Shown here in pieces: positions 1 through 12,026 of a stretch of DNA of 64,000 nt. Location of the stretch: assembly GCF_001676615.1 (NCBI RefSeq), contig NZ_LYXZ01000031.1, positions 1 through 64,000 on the forward strand, in the 5' to 3' direction. The translations under genes and the position numbers were made by a program. The stretch's first letter is position 1. Every line of letters begins with the position of its first letter. Source of the stretch: Labrys sp. WJW. Its GTDB lineage: Bacteria; Pseudomonadota; Alphaproteobacteria; Rhizobiales; Labraceae. A model generated the notes under the pieces. That model searched no databases, was not told where the DNA came from, and saw only the letters and a program-made list of their open reading frames with translations.

Positions 1-286
1 CGGCAGGCTGCGGGGCCGGAGCGGCAGCGGCGGGCGCTGCGGCCTCGCCCTCACCCTGGATGAAGGCGATCTTGGTGTTGACGGCGACATTGTCCGTGCC
101 CTCGGGCACCAGGATCTGCGTGAGCACGCCTTCGTCGACGGCTTCGACTTCCATCGTCGCCTTGTCGGTCTCGATCTCGGCGATCACGTCGCCGGACTTG
201 ATGGTATCGCCTTCCTTTTTGAGCCATTTGGAGAGTTTGCCCTGCTCCATGGTGGGAGAGAGGGCCGGCATCAGGATATCAGGCAT
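1..286 (-). CDS. pdhB: Pyruvate dehydrogenase E1 beta subunit, N-terminal lipoyl part (cut by window edge)
   Basis: The gene starts at the ATG on the complement of 284-286 and runs off the left edge, so only about 95 codons are seen. They encode a lipoyl domain: [21 protein letters not shown], the lipoylation motif [10 protein letters not shown], then an Ala/Pro-rich linker. In Hyphomicrobiales PdhB commonly carries such a domain in front of the E1-beta fold. PdhB with PdhA decarboxylates pyruvate and passes the acetyl group to E2. It lies 57 bp downstream of pdhA on the same strand, so one operon is likely. An E2 (pdhC) start would look similar; the position directly after pdhA favours pdhB. 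Confidence 0.82.
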   Translation of the reverse strand, partial: MPDILMPALSPTMEQGKLSKWLKKEGDTIKSGDVIAEIETDKATMEVEAVDEGVLTQILVPEGTDNVAVNTKIAFIQGEGEAAAPAAAAPAPQPA

Positions 287-343
287 GGGTGCCTCGAAGT
301 CTGGAGAATGGGATTTACGCGAGCAGGCCGGGACGGCCGACGA

Positions 344-1402
344 TCACTTCAGGATGTCGGTCCACAGCTCCGAAGGATCGGGCTCGGGATCGTTGGTAGC
401 GAAATCGGCGGCATCGTTGACGATGTCGCGGATCTCGGAATCGATCTTCTTCAGCTCTTCTTCGCTGATGCCATGCTCGCCGAGCAGGCGCGCGCGGCTC
501 TGCTCGATCGGATCGTGTTCGGTCCGCATCTTCTGGACTTCGTCCTTCGAGCGGTACTTCGCCGGATCCGACATCGAATGGCCGCGATAGCGATAGGTCA
601 GCATCTCCAGGATATAGGGGCCCTTGCCGGAGCGGGCATGCTCGATCGCCTTCTGGCCCGCCGCATAGATGGCGCGCACATCCATGCCGTCCACCTGCTC
701 GCCGGGAATGTTGAAGGAGAGGCCGCGGCGGGAAAAATCGGTCTGCGCCGAAGCGCGGTTCACCGACGTGCCCATGGCGTATTTATTGTTCTCGATCACA
801 TAGACGACCGGCAGCTTCCACAGCGCCGCCATGTTGAAGCTTTCATAGACCTGGCCCTGATTGGCGGCGCCGTCGCCGAAATAGGTCAGGCTCACCTTGC
901 CGTCGGAGCGATAGGCATTGGCGAAAGCCAGGCCGGTGCCGAGCGACACCTGCGCACCCACGATGCCATGGCCGCCATAGAAGGCCTTCTCTACCGAGAA
1001 CATGTGCATGGAGCCGCCCTTGCCGTGCGAATAGCCGCCCTGGCGTCCGGTCAGTTCGGCCATGACGCCACGGGGCGCCATGCCGGCCGCAATCATGTGC
1101 CCATGGTCACGATAGCCGGTGATGACCTGGTCGCCTTCGCGCGAAGCCATCTGCAGCCCGACCACGACGGCTTCCTGCCCGATGTAGAGATGGCAGAAAC
1201 CGCCGATCAGGCCCATGCCGTACATCTGCCCCGCCTTCTCCTCGAAGCGGCGGATCAGCAGCATCTCGCGATAAGCGTTGAGCTCCTGTTCGCGGGAGAA
1301 CGACGATGCCGTCTTGGTTGCCCCCGCTGCCTTGCCCGAGCGGGCGGCAGTCTTCGAAGCCTTGCTAGCGGTAGCAGCGGCCTTTGCGGCTGTAGCGGCC
1401 AT
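344..1402 (-). CDS. pdhA: Pyruvate dehydrogenase E1 component, alpha subunit
   Basis: 352 residues. This is the thiamine-diphosphate subunit that decarboxylates pyruvate. The ThDP/Mg motif starts at GDG 176-178 and ends at NN 205-206, and the phosphorylation-loop-like segment YRGHSMSDP is at 272-280. Residues 1-35 are an Ala/Lys/Ser-rich low-complexity tail, longer than the E1-alpha core needs, perhaps an arm contacting E2 (inference). The 265 bp upstream are clearly AT-richer than the neighbourhood and probably hold the promoter. pdhB follows after 57 bp. Confidence 0.95.
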   Translation of the reverse strand: MAATAAKAAATASKASKTAARSGKAAGATKTASSFSREQELNAYREMLLIRRFEEKAGQMYGMGLIGGFCHLYIGQEAVVVGLQMASREGDQVITGYRDHGHMIAAGMAPRGVMAELTGRQGGYSHGKGGSMHMFSVEKAFYGGHGIVGAQVSLGTGLAFANAYRSDGKVSLTYFGDGAANQGQVYESFNMAALWKLPVVYVIENNKYAMGTSVNRASAQTDFSRRGLSFNIPGEQVDGMDVRAIYAAGQKAIEHARSGKGPYILEMLTYRYRGHSMSDPAKYRSKDEVQKMRTEHDPIEQSRARLLGEHGISEEELKKIDSEIRDIVNDAADFATNDPEPDPSELWTDILK

Positions 1403-1667
1403 GAACCCTCCGATTATTGGTGGCTAAGCTGAGGAAGTGCTAGCGCATCCAATATCAAAAAGCGAGAGCCACACCCAAATGCTGCACTGCAACATATTGA
1501 ACATGCAACACAATTATGAATTAACTTAAATTCAGTTCATTCACCAATGAACTTAATTCCTGTTATTCTTTGACACATTTTCGTCAAACTTCGAGGCCGC
1601 CTGACAGTCGCCGCGAAATAGAAATCCATTTGGTGAACAGGAAGCCGCAACAAGTGGAAAGCTGCCC

Positions 1668-1982
1668 CTACTTGGTCAGCAAGACTACTTCGTCATTGGG
1701 GTGAACGAGGCCCAGCACGTCACGTGCCTTCTCGTCCAGCATGTCCGGATCGATCGCCTGCGACCTGAGCAGGTTCACACGCCGATCAAGAGCGGCATGT
1801 TCCTTCTGCAAGAGAACCAGTTCGTTGCCCAGATCCTGCTTCTGCTGGTCGAATTGGTGCTGTGCCTGGATGCCATGCTCGCCATTGAAGGCCTGATAGG
1901 AGAAATAAGCGATGGCTGCGGCCGCTCCCGCCAGGAGAGCGAGCTGGTTCAAGATGGCGCGGATGCGTGTGCGTATGACCAT
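1668..1982 (-). CDS. ftsB: FtsB/DivIC-family septum formation initiator
   Basis: 104 residues from the ATG at 1982. The open frame extends further upstream, but that part is not conserved-looking and would run into the eno terminator. Residues about 12-32 form one membrane span (LALLAGAAAAIAYFSYQAF) and about 38-75 a Gln/Glu/Leu-rich coiled coil, the bitopic layout of the divisome protein FtsB/DivIC. A position between eno and pdhA on the same strand is the usual alphaproteobacterial order and supports the call. No strong Shine-Dalgarno sequence is seen, so the start is the least certain part. Confidence 0.83.
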   Translation of the reverse strand: MVIRTRIRAILNQLALLAGAAAAIAYFSYQAFNGEHGIQAQHQFDQQKQDLGNELVLLQKEHAALDRRVNLLRSQAIDPDMLDEKARDVLGLVHPNDEVVLLTK

Positions 1983-2110
1983 GAGGGCATGGTTAAGTCC
2001 GGATGGTTGATATTCCGTTGACGCCGCTTGCTGCAGCGCAAAATCTACGCCGTTTTGCCCCTTCTGCATGCCGGCCGGGCAGGACCGCCATGCAAAAATG
2101 CGGCCCAAAT

Positions 2111-2142
2111 AAAAAGCCGGGGAGCAGAAGCTCCCCGGCTTT
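2111..2142 (-). terminator. Rho-independent terminator after eno
   Basis: A hairpin with arms GCCGGGGAG and CTCCCCGGC and a 6-nt loop is followed, on the minus strand, by a run of five T. It lies 26 bp past the eno stop codon and separates eno from ftsB. Confidence 0.88.
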
Positions 2143-2167
2143 CGTCTTTACGTCCTGTGAATCGGCC

Positions 2168-3529
<1,362 letters not shown>

Positions 3530-3545
3530 TCACCAAACTGCCATC

Positions 3546-4076
3546 TCAGACGCGTGCGGCCTTGGACGGTAACAAACGGGCCTGCACTTCGTCGAGCATT
3601 TCCCGCCGCGTCGGTGTCATGCCACCGGCAGCCTCGGCCACCTTATGCATGAGATCGATCAGGTCCTTGCGCTCGTCTGCCGCAAGCTGCTTGTCGAACA
3701 ACGGCGCCAATTCACGGAACAGCACCGAGAAGCTCGGGGTATTGCGGGCGACATATTCGGCAAAGGTCCGATGCTCGACCAGCTTGTCACCATAGCCGAA
3801 CACGGTGCGGGCGGCTTCGTCGATCAGCTTTTCGGCAGCCGGCAGCACGGCGTGATCGACGCTGCCCAGCTTGATCAGCAGGGCGAGAGCGCCATCGCGT
3901 GCTTCCGTTACGGAGCGTACCGCCGCTTTCGCCTCCGCGTCCCGAGCCCGCTGCATGCGCCGCTGGCGCGCCGCCGCGCTGAAATAGGAGGCGATGACTT
4001 CGTGCCCGTCAAAACGGATCAACCAAAAGACGAACCAGCCCATGAAGGCACTCAGGATCAAAGCAATGACCGGCAT
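3546..4076 (-). CDS. Membrane-anchored TerB-like protein of unknown function
   Basis: 176 residues. Residues 1-20 (MPVIALILSAFMGWFVFWLI) form a membrane span with no cleavage site. A charged helical stretch follows at about 30-55. The C-terminal half, LFDKQLAADERKDLIDLMHK then AAGGMTPTRREML, follows the TerB pattern of a helix, a small-acidic-Gly turn and 'T..E..ML'. TerB folds occur in tellurite-resistance proteins and in many proteins of unknown role. It sits upstream of eno on the same strand. The fold is inferred from sequence pattern only. Confidence 0.55.
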   Translation of the reverse strand: MPVIALILSAFMGWFVFWLIRFDGHEVIASYFSAAARQRRMQRARDAEAKAAVRSVTEARDGALALLIKLGSVDHAVLPAAEKLIDEAARTVFGYGDKLVEHRTFAEYVARNTPSFSVLFRELAPLFDKQLAADERKDLIDLMHKVAEAAGGMTPTRREMLDEVQARLLPSKAARV

Positions 4077-4150
4077 AGTATTCCCCAGCGTTAGTATGGA
4101 GGTCTTGCCACGAAATAGTCACATTGTCACGACAGCCGACGTTGCTCCGC

Positions 4151-4250
4151 GTAAAGCATGTTCACGCAGGAACACCTGCTTGCGCTCACAGTCTGTTTCA
4201 ACCTGCCATTGCGATCCTTATCGATGACGGCAAATCGCAAAATACCCTGG
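4151..4250 (-). repeat. Dispersed ~100-bp repeat, degenerate copy E (upstream of queF)
   Basis: On the minus strand this stretch reads TTTTGCGATTTG, a variable segment, GGATCGCAATGGC, then a terminal hairpin region. It matches the layout of copies A-D (near pyrG, cls, maeB, aspS) but is the most diverged. It ends about 70 bp before the queF start. Confidence 0.55.
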
Positions 4251-4318
4251 GAAACAGCTTGCATGGATGCTGAAAATCGCCGATTGGCGAGCCGATTATC
4301 CGTGCATGGGAGACAGAC

Positions 4319-4780
4319 ATGCCCAGTTTCGACCCTTCCACGCTCCAGCTTGGCAGCGAAAGCAAGATCCCTGCATCACCCGAGGAAGCCCGGCTCGACC
4401 GGGTTCCCAATCCGCAGGCCGATACTCTCTATCTCGCTCGATTCACCTGTCCCGAATTCACATCGTTGTGCCCGGTGACGGGGCAGCCCGACTTTGCCCA
4501 TCTCGTCATCGACTATGCGCCGAAGGACTGGCTCGTCGAGTCCAAGTCGCTCAAGCTCTATCTCACCAGCTTCCGCAATCACGGCGCCTTCCACGAGGAT
4601 TGCACCGTGGCCGTCGGTCGCCGCCTCGTCGAACTGCTGGAGCCGCGCTGGCTGCGCATCGGCGGCTATTGGTATCCGCGCGGCGGCATTCCCATCGATG
4701 TGTTCTGGCAGACCGGCAAGCCGCCCGAAGAGCTCTGGCTGCCGGACCAGGGCGTACCGACCTATCGTGGCCGGGGCTGA
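4319..4780 (+). CDS. queF: NADPH-dependent 7-cyano-7-deazaguanine (preQ0) reductase
   Basis: 153 residues, the short unimodular form of QueF. It reduces the nitrile of preQ0 to the amine preQ1 in queuosine synthesis. The catalytic Cys is C51 in [12 protein letters not shown], the proton-donor Asp is D58, and the QueF motif ESKSLKLYL is at 74-82. GGAGACAG lies just before the ATG. It is a single gene, convergent with kdsA across palindromic cassette R1. No other queuosine gene is in the window. Confidence 0.96.
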   Translation: MPSFDPSTLQLGSESKIPASPEEARLDRVPNPQADTLYLARFTCPEFTSLCPVTGQPDFAHLVIDYAPKDWLVESKSLKLYLTSFRNHGAFHEDCTVAVGRRLVELLEPRWLRIGGYWYPRGGIPIDVFWQTGKPPEELWLPDQGVPTYRGRG

Positions 4781-4831
4781 GCGAAAGGGAACGCCTATGG
4801 ACGCTGGCTTGGCGAGTACGGCGCGGGAAGA

Positions 4832-4917
4832 TGGAGGGTCGATCTCCAGATCGACCACCTTCGCCCTCTATTTCGCTCGACGTTTCCAAGACGGTCGATC
4901 TGGAGATCGACCCTCCA
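4832..4917. repeat. Nested palindromic cassette R1
   Basis: Two 25-bp arms (4832-4856 and 4893-4917) are perfect reverse complements across a 36-bp spacer. Each arm is itself a palindrome with core GGTCGATCTCCAGATCGACC. The element lies between the convergent ends of queF and kdsA. R2 and R3 are variants with paired changes. Confidence 0.9.
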
Positions 4918-4975
4918 CTGTTACGCCACGACCATGATGCCAGCGCTCATGGTGGGGTAACTGCCTTCAGGGCGC

Positions 4976-5809
4976 TCAGCCCTTGGCGATCGCGTCGAAC
5001 TGCTTCAGGCGCGTGAGCAGCGCCTCGAGCTGGTTGAGCGGCACCATGTTGGGGCCGTCGGACGGAGCGTGATCGGGGTCCTGATGGGTCTCGATGAAGA
5101 CGGCAGCCACGCCGACCGCCACGGCGGCGCGGGCCAGGACCGGCACGAATTCGCGCTGGCCACCAGACGAGGTCCCCTGCCCGCCCGGCTGCTGGACCGA
5201 ATGGGTGGCATCGAACACCACCGGCGCACCGATCTGCTCGGCCATGATCGGCAGCGCGCGCATGTCGGTCACCAGCGTATTGTAGCCGAAGGAGGCGCCG
5301 CGCTCGGTCACCAGCACGTTGGGATTGCCGGCCTCGGTGATCTTGGCGACGACGTTCTTCATGTCCCACGGCGCCAGGAACTGCCCCTTCTTGACGTTGA
5401 CGACCCGGCCGGTACGGGCGGCCGCCACCAGGAGATCGGTCTGGCGCGAGAGAAAGGCCGGAATCTGCAGCACGTCGACGACCTCAGCGACCTTGGCGCA
5501 TTGATCGTTTTCATGGACGTCGGTGATGACGGGCACACCGAACTTCTCGCGGATCTCGGCAAAGATCGGCAACGCCTTGTCGAGGCCGACGCCGCGAGCC
5601 CCCTTGGCCGAGGTGCGGTTGGCCTTGTCGAACGAGCTCTTATAGATCAGGCCCAGGCCGAGCCTGTCGGTGATCGCCTTGATGCCGGTCGCCATTTCCA
5701 TGGCGTGGTCCCGGCTCTCCATCTGGCAGGGGCCTGCGATCACGGTGAGCGGCAGCGCATTGCCGATGCGGAGCTTGCCAAGGGAGACGACGGAGTTGGC
5801 GGCGGTCAT
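4976..5809 (-). CDS. kdsA: 3-deoxy-8-phosphooctulonate (KDO-8-P) synthase
   Basis: 277 residues from the ATG at 5809 ([13 protein letters not shown]). The frame stays open upstream to 6034, but that part only translates repeat R2 and is rejected. KdsA condenses arabinose-5-phosphate with PEP in the cytosol for the lipopolysaccharide inner core. Visible family motifs are [25 protein letters not shown], the PVITDVHE segment and the [15 protein letters not shown] segment. The C-terminus is complete. It is flanked by cassettes R1 and R2. Confidence 0.97.
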   Translation of the reverse strand: MTAANSVVSLGKLRIGNALPLTVIAGPCQMESRDHAMEMATGIKAITDRLGLGLIYKSSFDKANRTSAKGARGVGLDKALPIFAEIREKFGVPVITDVHENDQCAKVAEVVDVLQIPAFLSRQTDLLVAAARTGRVVNVKKGQFLAPWDMKNVVAKITEAGNPNVLVTERGASFGYNTLVTDMRALPIMAEQIGAPVVFDATHSVQQPGGQGTSSGGQREFVPVLARAAVAVGVAAVFIETHQDPDHAPSDGPNMVPLNQLEALLTRLKQFDAIAKG

Positions 5810-5934
5810 GGGCGATCCTGGAACTGAGAGGTCATGCCGGAGATAAGGCTGACGGCGGGCGAAGGCAAGTTCGGCGCATATCGCGGGACCGCAACCGTCT
5901 CGCTTCCGTGCACTGACCTTACCGAGATAGGTGC

Positions 5935-6029
5935 GGGGTTGGTGTGCCGATCTCCAGATCGGCATTCCCGGAAACGATGGATTTGCCGGCAAGGGAAGAT
6001 GCCGATCTGGAGATCGGCACCCCAACCCC
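5935..6029. repeat. Nested palindromic cassette R2
   Basis: Arms of 31 bp (5935-5965 and 5999-6029) are reverse complements with one mismatch, separated by 33 bp. Each arm contains the palindrome TGCCGATCTCCAGATCGGCA. It lies between the kdsA start and the 3' end of the VOC gene. Confidence 0.9.
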
Positions 6030-6040
6030 GTCATCTCCGC

Positions 6041-6916
6041 TCAGGCCCTGGGCTCTTCGAAAATCAGGGCTGTGCCGAAATTGTCGGCGGCCGCTACTGC
6101 CAGGTGCTTGCGGTGGCTGATGAAGGCGATGCCGCCCTGTTCCAGGCGGGCAGCCATGGCTTCGAGCGGCGCCGTCACCTTGAAGGCAGCAAGGCGCGCG
6201 CCGTCGGCCAGCGATAGCGCCGGCTCGAGGCCGAGCACGTCGCGGTAGCAATCCGGAGACATCGCCTCCACGGTCCCGCGAGGCGTGACGATCGCCATGT
6301 TGCGGGCGCTGGCGCAGACCGCCCTCGCGCCCGTGAAGGCTTCGAAGAACGGCACGGTTGCCGCGGGTTCTGCCGCCAGCATGACGATGCCGCCGAGCTT
6401 GACGGCCCCGTTCTCGTGGCGCTGGAAGTCGGGATTCCAGAAATTCTGCGGCTCGTGCTGCTGCGTAGCGAAAAAGCCTGACGCCGGCATGGCGGCGTCG
6501 ACGGCAAAGGCAAGCGTGAAGGCGACACGGACCTCCGAACCATCCGGTCGCCTCGCCTGGCGTTCGAAGAAGAAGGGCTCCAAGCCGCCGATGCCGGCCT
6601 CGTCGAAGGCAAGCTTGTCGGCGGCGGCATCCTGCGCCTCGACCACGAGCATGGCAAAGCCATCGCCATAGCGGGCAAGGTAGTCACGGGAGAAAGTGGC
6701 AAAATGCGAGCGATCGGCCCAGGCGGCATCGGTAATGCCCTCCGCGCCGACCGTGATCAGTTCCAGGAAGGTGCCGGGAAACTGGATCACGCGATTCTCG
6801 GTACCCCAGGGATGGCGATTGCGGGCGCCGACCGTGAATCCCATGGCCCGGTAATGCGCTGCGGCGGCTTCGAGGTCGCGAACGGCCAGAACGAGATGAT
6901 CGAGACCACGAGGCAT
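6041..6916 (-). CDS. VOC / glyoxalase-like domain protein
   Basis: 291 residues from the ATG at 6916 (MPRGLDHLVLAVRDLEAAAA). The longer frame upstream only translates repeat R3. The N-terminal half shows the VOC pattern: an HLVLAV strand, a helix with HYRAMGFTV, then NRVIQFPGTFLELITV. The second half repeats it, with GGIVMLAAEPAATVPFFEAF and a C-terminal beta strand. The length fits the two-module glyoxalase-like family rather than a single-domain glyoxalase. The substrate cannot be read from the sequence. Confidence 0.75.
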   Translation of the reverse strand: MPRGLDHLVLAVRDLEAAAAHYRAMGFTVGARNRHPWGTENRVIQFPGTFLELITVGAEGITDAAWADRSHFATFSRDYLARYGDGFAMLVVEAQDAAADKLAFDEAGIGGLEPFFFERQARRPDGSEVRVAFTLAFAVDAAMPASGFFATQQHEPQNFWNPDFQRHENGAVKLGGIVMLAAEPAATVPFFEAFTGARAVCASARNMAIVTPRGTVEAMSPDCYRDVLGLEPALSLADGARLAAFKVTAPLEAMAARLEQGGIAFISHRKHLAVAAADNFGTALIFEEPRA

Positions 6917-6928
6917 GATGTTGCTCCG

Positions 6929-7009
6929 GTGTGCCGGTCTTCTCAGTTCCATCGAGGGATGGAACGAGACCGGCATATCGCAAATGCCGGTCTGAAGACC
7001 GGCACACCA
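6929..7009. repeat. Nested palindromic cassette R3
   Basis: The outer arms GGTGTGCCGGTCT and AGACCGGCACACC are perfect inverted repeats. The right half is the palindrome TGCCGGTCTGAAGACCGGCA. The left half has the same half-sites, split by an inner hairpin (GTTCCAT...ATGGAAC). It lies between the VOC gene start and the pyrG stop. Confidence 0.82.
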
Positions 7010-7010
7010 A

Positions 7011-8699
<1,689 letters not shown>

Positions 8700-8714
8700 T
8701 TATTTTCAAGTGAC

Positions 8715-8819
8715 GCAAAGCGTTTTGCGATTTGGTGGAATCACCAAGAATCGCAAAGACGCATCGGAACAATGAGTTAGAGCAAATAAGCGTTCGAGCT
8801 TGAACGCACTTTGCTCCAG
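8715..8819 (+). repeat. Dispersed ~100-bp repeat, copy A
   Basis: The left half is AAAGCGTTTTGCGAT, a small IR (GGTGGAATCACC), then AGAATCGCAAAGACGC. The right half is a near-palindrome running from GAGCAAATAAGCGTTC to GAACGCACTTTGCTC. It lies in the secG-pyrG spacer, 76 bp before the pyrG ATG. Copies B, C, D and E share this plan. Confidence 0.85.
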
Positions 8820-8864
8820 GACGCTACAGTCCCGAGCCCGACAATCACGCTGCCGGGCTGTTCA

Positions 8865-9266
8865 TTACGGCTTGGCCGGTGCCGCCGGTTCGCCACCGCC
8901 CTGCAGCTGGTCGAACACCGATCCGCCATTGGACGGGGCCGGAGCTGCCGGTGCAGGTTGGGCCGGCGTCGCAGGCTGATTGGCCGGCTGGCTCGTCGGC
9001 GCGGCCGGACGATACTGGTCGAGCAGCGAACCACCCGGGCGGCTCTGCTGATTGGCAAGAATCGTCAAGAGCAGGCTGGTGATGAAGAAGGCGGCCGCGA
9101 GGCCCGCCGTCGTCCGCGTCAGGAGATTCGCCTGGCCGCGTCCGGTCATGAAACCGCCCGAGCCGCCGCCGATGCCGAGCCCCCCGCCTTCGGAGCGCTG
9201 CAGCAGCACCACAACAACAAGGGCCAGGACCACCATCAGGTGGATCGAGATGAGAACGGTTTGCAT
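8865..9266 (-). CDS. secG: Preprotein translocase subunit SecG
   Basis: 133 residues. SecG is the small accessory subunit of the SecYEG inner-membrane channel. Two hydrophobic segments are visible, at about 4-22 and 54-70. The cytoplasmic loop between them reads LLQRSEGGGLGIGGG, then MTGRGQANLLTRTT, the SecG signature. The Ala/Pro-rich tail (about 75-133) is longer than in enteric SecG and typical of Hyphomicrobiales. It lies upstream of pyrG on the same strand. Confidence 0.94.
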   Translation of the reverse strand: MQTVLISIHLMVVLALVVVVLLQRSEGGGLGIGGGSGGFMTGRGQANLLTRTTAGLAAAFFITSLLLTILANQQSRPGGSLLDQYRPAAPTSQPANQPATPAQPAPAAPAPSNGGSVFDQLQGGGEPAAPAKP

Positions 9267-9377
9267 GGACTGATCCGGAAAGAATTCGGGCGCGTTCCTA
9301 CACGAAGCGAGGCCCGCTGACTACCCCTGTCATATGGGAAGCTGGCATGAGCTGCGCCAGCCCCCCGTTCTTGAAGC

Positions 9378-11084
9378 TCAGGCGGGCTGCTTTGCGGCGA
9401 CAAACGCCTCGTGCTCGCTCACGAGTTCACCCGACAGCGCCTTGGCAATCAGGGTCCGCGTCTCCGGGATACCGTAGATCGCCGCGAAGGAACCGAAGCG
9501 CGGGCCCCTCTGCTCGCCCAGGAGAATGCGATAGAGCGTGTTGAACCACTCCAGCGAGACGCCGGGACGCTCTGATGTGGCTCCCTTGGCCTTGAAGTCC
9601 TGATAGGGCGGCAAGCTGCGGCCGACATCATAGACCTTGTCCTGTATCATCGCCGCATCGGCATCGGCCGGTAGCTCGCCGAGGGCGTCCGACAGCGCCT
9701 CGAGGGCGGCGCGCTCGGCGTCGGTGGGCACCGAATACTGTTTGGCCGGCTTCACGAAGTCCCGGAAATAACGGATCGCATATTCGACCAGCCTGTCGAG
9801 TTGCGGATGGGTTTGCGGCGATGCGTCCGGCGCATGGCGACGCAGGAAGCCCCACAGCACGTCCTTGTTCTCCGCGTTGGCGACGGCAACCAGATTGAGC
9901 AGCAGCGCGAAATTGATCGTAGTCCGCGCACCCTCCTGGCCGATCGTCTCCGGGGCCGGCGGATTGCCGCCATGAATGTGCCAGACCGGGTTGCCGAGCT
10001 GGTTCTTGGCATCCTGCCGCCCGAATCCGCCCAGAAACTGCAGATACTCATCGACGGCGCGCGGAATGACGTCGAAATGCAGTTTCTTGGCCGAGCGTGG
10101 CGACTGGTACATATACAACGCCAGGCTCTCCGGCGTGGCATAGGTCAGCCATTCGTCGATGGTCAGACCATTGCCCTTCGACTTCGAGATCTTCTGGCCG
10201 TGCTGGTCGAGGAAGAGCTCGTAGACATAGTGCTCCGGGGCCGTGCCACCGAGGATCTCGCAAATAGCATCATAGACCGGCGCGTTGGTCTGGTGGTCCT
10301 TGCCGAACATCTCGAAGTCGACATCGAGCGCCGCCCAGCGCGCGCCGAAATCCGGCTTCCATTGCAGCTTCACCTTGCCGCCGGTGACCGGCAGAGTCTT
10401 GTCGATACCGTCCTCGTCGGTGAAGGTGATGGTCCCCGCCTTGGCATTCACATCCTTGAGCGGCACATAGAGCACTCGCCCGCTGCTCGGAGAGATCGGC
10501 AGGAACGGCGAATAGGTCGCCTGCCGCTCCTCGCCGAGGGTCGGCAGCATGACGGCCATGATCTCGTCGTACTTTTCGGCGGCCTTCAGCAGCACGGCAT
10601 CGAGCTTGCCGGATGCGTAGTATTCCGTCGCGCTGGCGAATTCGTAATCGAACCCGAACGTATCGAGGAAGCGACGCAGCATGGCGTTGTTGTGATCGCC
10701 GAAGCTCTTGTAGTCGCCGCCAAACGGGTTGGGAACACGGGTCAGCGGCATCTGCAGATAAGGCTTGAGCGCTTCGGGATCCGGCACATTCTCCGGGATC
10801 TTGCGCATGCCATCCATATCGTCGGAGAAGCAGAGCAGCCGGGTCGGAATACGATCTTCCGTCAGCAGGCGAAAGGCATTGCGCACCATGGTGGTACGCG
10901 CGACCTCGCCGAAGGTGCCGATATGCGGCAGGCCCGAGGGACCATAGCCGGTCTCGAACAAGACCTCTTTCTTGTCGCCGGACCGCTTCTGCAAACGGGC
11001 GACGAGCTTCCTCGCCTCCTCGAATGGCCAGGCGGCGGAGACATTGGCGGCCGCAACGAGCTCGGCCGGATAGAGATTTGACAT
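9378..11084 (-). CDS. lysK: Lysyl-tRNA synthetase, class I
   Basis: 568 residues from the ATG at 11084 ([20 protein letters not shown]). About 50 upstream codons are open but not family-like. This is the archaeal-type class I LysRS found in alphaproteobacteria in place of class II LysS. The HIGH motif is HIGT at 54-57, and the KMSKS motif is KISKSKGNG near residue 297. C-terminal helical anticodon-binding domains follow. It is divergent from marC with 170 bp between them. Confidence 0.96.
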   Translation of the reverse strand: MSNLYPAELVAAANVSAAWPFEEARKLVARLQKRSGDKKEVLFETGYGPSGLPHIGTFGEVARTTMVRNAFRLLTEDRIPTRLLCFSDDMDGMRKIPENVPDPEALKPYLQMPLTRVPNPFGGDYKSFGDHNNAMLRRFLDTFGFDYEFASATEYYASGKLDAVLLKAAEKYDEIMAVMLPTLGEERQATYSPFLPISPSSGRVLYVPLKDVNAKAGTITFTDEDGIDKTLPVTGGKVKLQWKPDFGARWAALDVDFEMFGKDHQTNAPVYDAICEILGGTAPEHYVYELFLDQHGQKISKSKGNGLTIDEWLTYATPESLALYMYQSPRSAKKLHFDVIPRAVDEYLQFLGGFGRQDAKNQLGNPVWHIHGGNPPAPETIGQEGARTTINFALLLNLVAVANAENKDVLWGFLRRHAPDASPQTHPQLDRLVEYAIRYFRDFVKPAKQYSVPTDAERAALEALSDALGELPADADAAMIQDKVYDVGRSLPPYQDFKAKGATSERPGVSLEWFNTLYRILLGEQRGPRFGSFAAIYGIPETRTLIAKALSGELVSEHEAFVAAKQPA

Positions 11085-11254
11085 GTTCGATCCGATTTTT
11101 TCTGCTGCTTGTGGACGGGAAGCCAGACGGCGTGCGAGGCCGTTTGATTTCTCTCGACCGCAAGCGGAAGGCACAGCCATATTCAGGCCGGGCCGCAGCG
11201 TCAATCTTGGCGCGAGAATCTTTGGCGCGGGCAAATGATCGATCGAGGGGCTTG

Positions 11255-11890
11255 ATGACGCCGCTTCTGGACTATCTGACCGCCGCTCTCGTCACCTTGC
11301 TGGTGGTGGTCGATCCCCCTGGCCTCGGCCCGATCTTCCTGGGCGTCACGCGCGGCATGAATAAGGAGCAGCAGCATTCGGTCGGCTGGCGCGCCAGCGT
11401 GATCGGCTTCGGCGTGCTCGCCTTCTTCGCCATTGCCGGCGAGCCCTTCCTCAGGCTGCTCGGCATCACCACGCCGGCCTTCCGCATCGCGGGCGGCCTG
11501 CTGCTCTTCGCCATCGCCTATGAAATGGTGTTCGACCGCTCCAACGTGCGCAAGAACGAGACCGCGGAGACCGCCATTACCAAGGATTTCATCTCCAATG
11601 TCGCCGCCTTTCCGCTGGCGATTCCCTTGATCGCCGGCCCCGGCGCCATCACCGCGGTGATGCTGCTCTCGGCCCAGGCCCATGGCGAGCCCGCCAAATT
11701 CGCCTCCCTGTTTCTCGTCATCGCCTTCGTCACGGCCTGCTGCTACGTCTCGTTCCGGCTCGCCGGGGTGATCAACAAGCTCCTGGGCATCACCGGCAAT
11801 GTCGTGCTGACGCGGCTTCTCGGCATCGTGCTGTCGGCCCTGGCCGTGCAGTTCATCGTCGACGGGGTCAGAGCGATCGTGGCGGGATAG
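11255..11890 (+). CDS. MarC-family integral membrane protein
   Basis: 211 residues from the ATG at 11255, preceded by GAGGGGCTTG. The frame is open further upstream without family sequence. Six membrane spans are evident. The family pattern is present: [17 protein letters not shown] in the first helix, [17 protein letters not shown], and [16 protein letters not shown]. MarC proteins are inner-membrane proteins of uncertain role (the link to multiple antibiotic resistance in E. coli was not upheld). It is a single gene. Confidence 0.92.
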   Translation: MTPLLDYLTAALVTLLVVVDPPGLGPIFLGVTRGMNKEQQHSVGWRASVIGFGVLAFFAIAGEPFLRLLGITTPAFRIAGGLLLFAIAYEMVFDRSNVRKNETAETAITKDFISNVAAFPLAIPLIAGPGAITAVMLLSAQAHGEPAKFASLFLVIAFVTACCYVSFRLAGVINKLLGITGNVVLTRLLGIVLSALAVQFIVDGVRAIVAG

Positions 11891-11961
11891 CGGGCCCGCA
11901 GCGCGTTCGCCCCCTGCCCTCCATCCGGGAGGTGATGATCCGGCCTTCGATCGCGCTCAAA

Positions 11962-11991
11962 GCAAAACGCCGGCCACAGGATGTGACCGGC
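11962..11991 (-). terminator. Terminator after ssb
   Basis: On the minus strand a hairpin (GCCGGTCACA / TGTGGCCGGC with one G-T pair and a 3-nt loop) is followed by GTTTTGCTTT. It lies 36 bp past the ssb stop. Confidence 0.75.
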
Positions 11992-12026
11992 GCTTCATGC
12001 GGCTTATCGACAGACTTCGTCCGATT

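Noticed and set aside
308-1432. 374-codon open frame on the plus strand opposite pdhA
   Set aside because: It is the antisense of a clear PDH E1-alpha gene; long antisense frames are expected in high-GC genes.
4077-4318. preQ1 riboswitch upstream of queF
   Set aside because: I looked for a short hairpin followed by an A-rich pseudoknot tail before the start; the space is filled by degenerate repeat E and shows no such motif.
5810-6034. N-terminal extension of kdsA by 75 codons
   Set aside because: It translates palindromic cassette R2; the family start [13 protein letters not shown] fits KdsA length.
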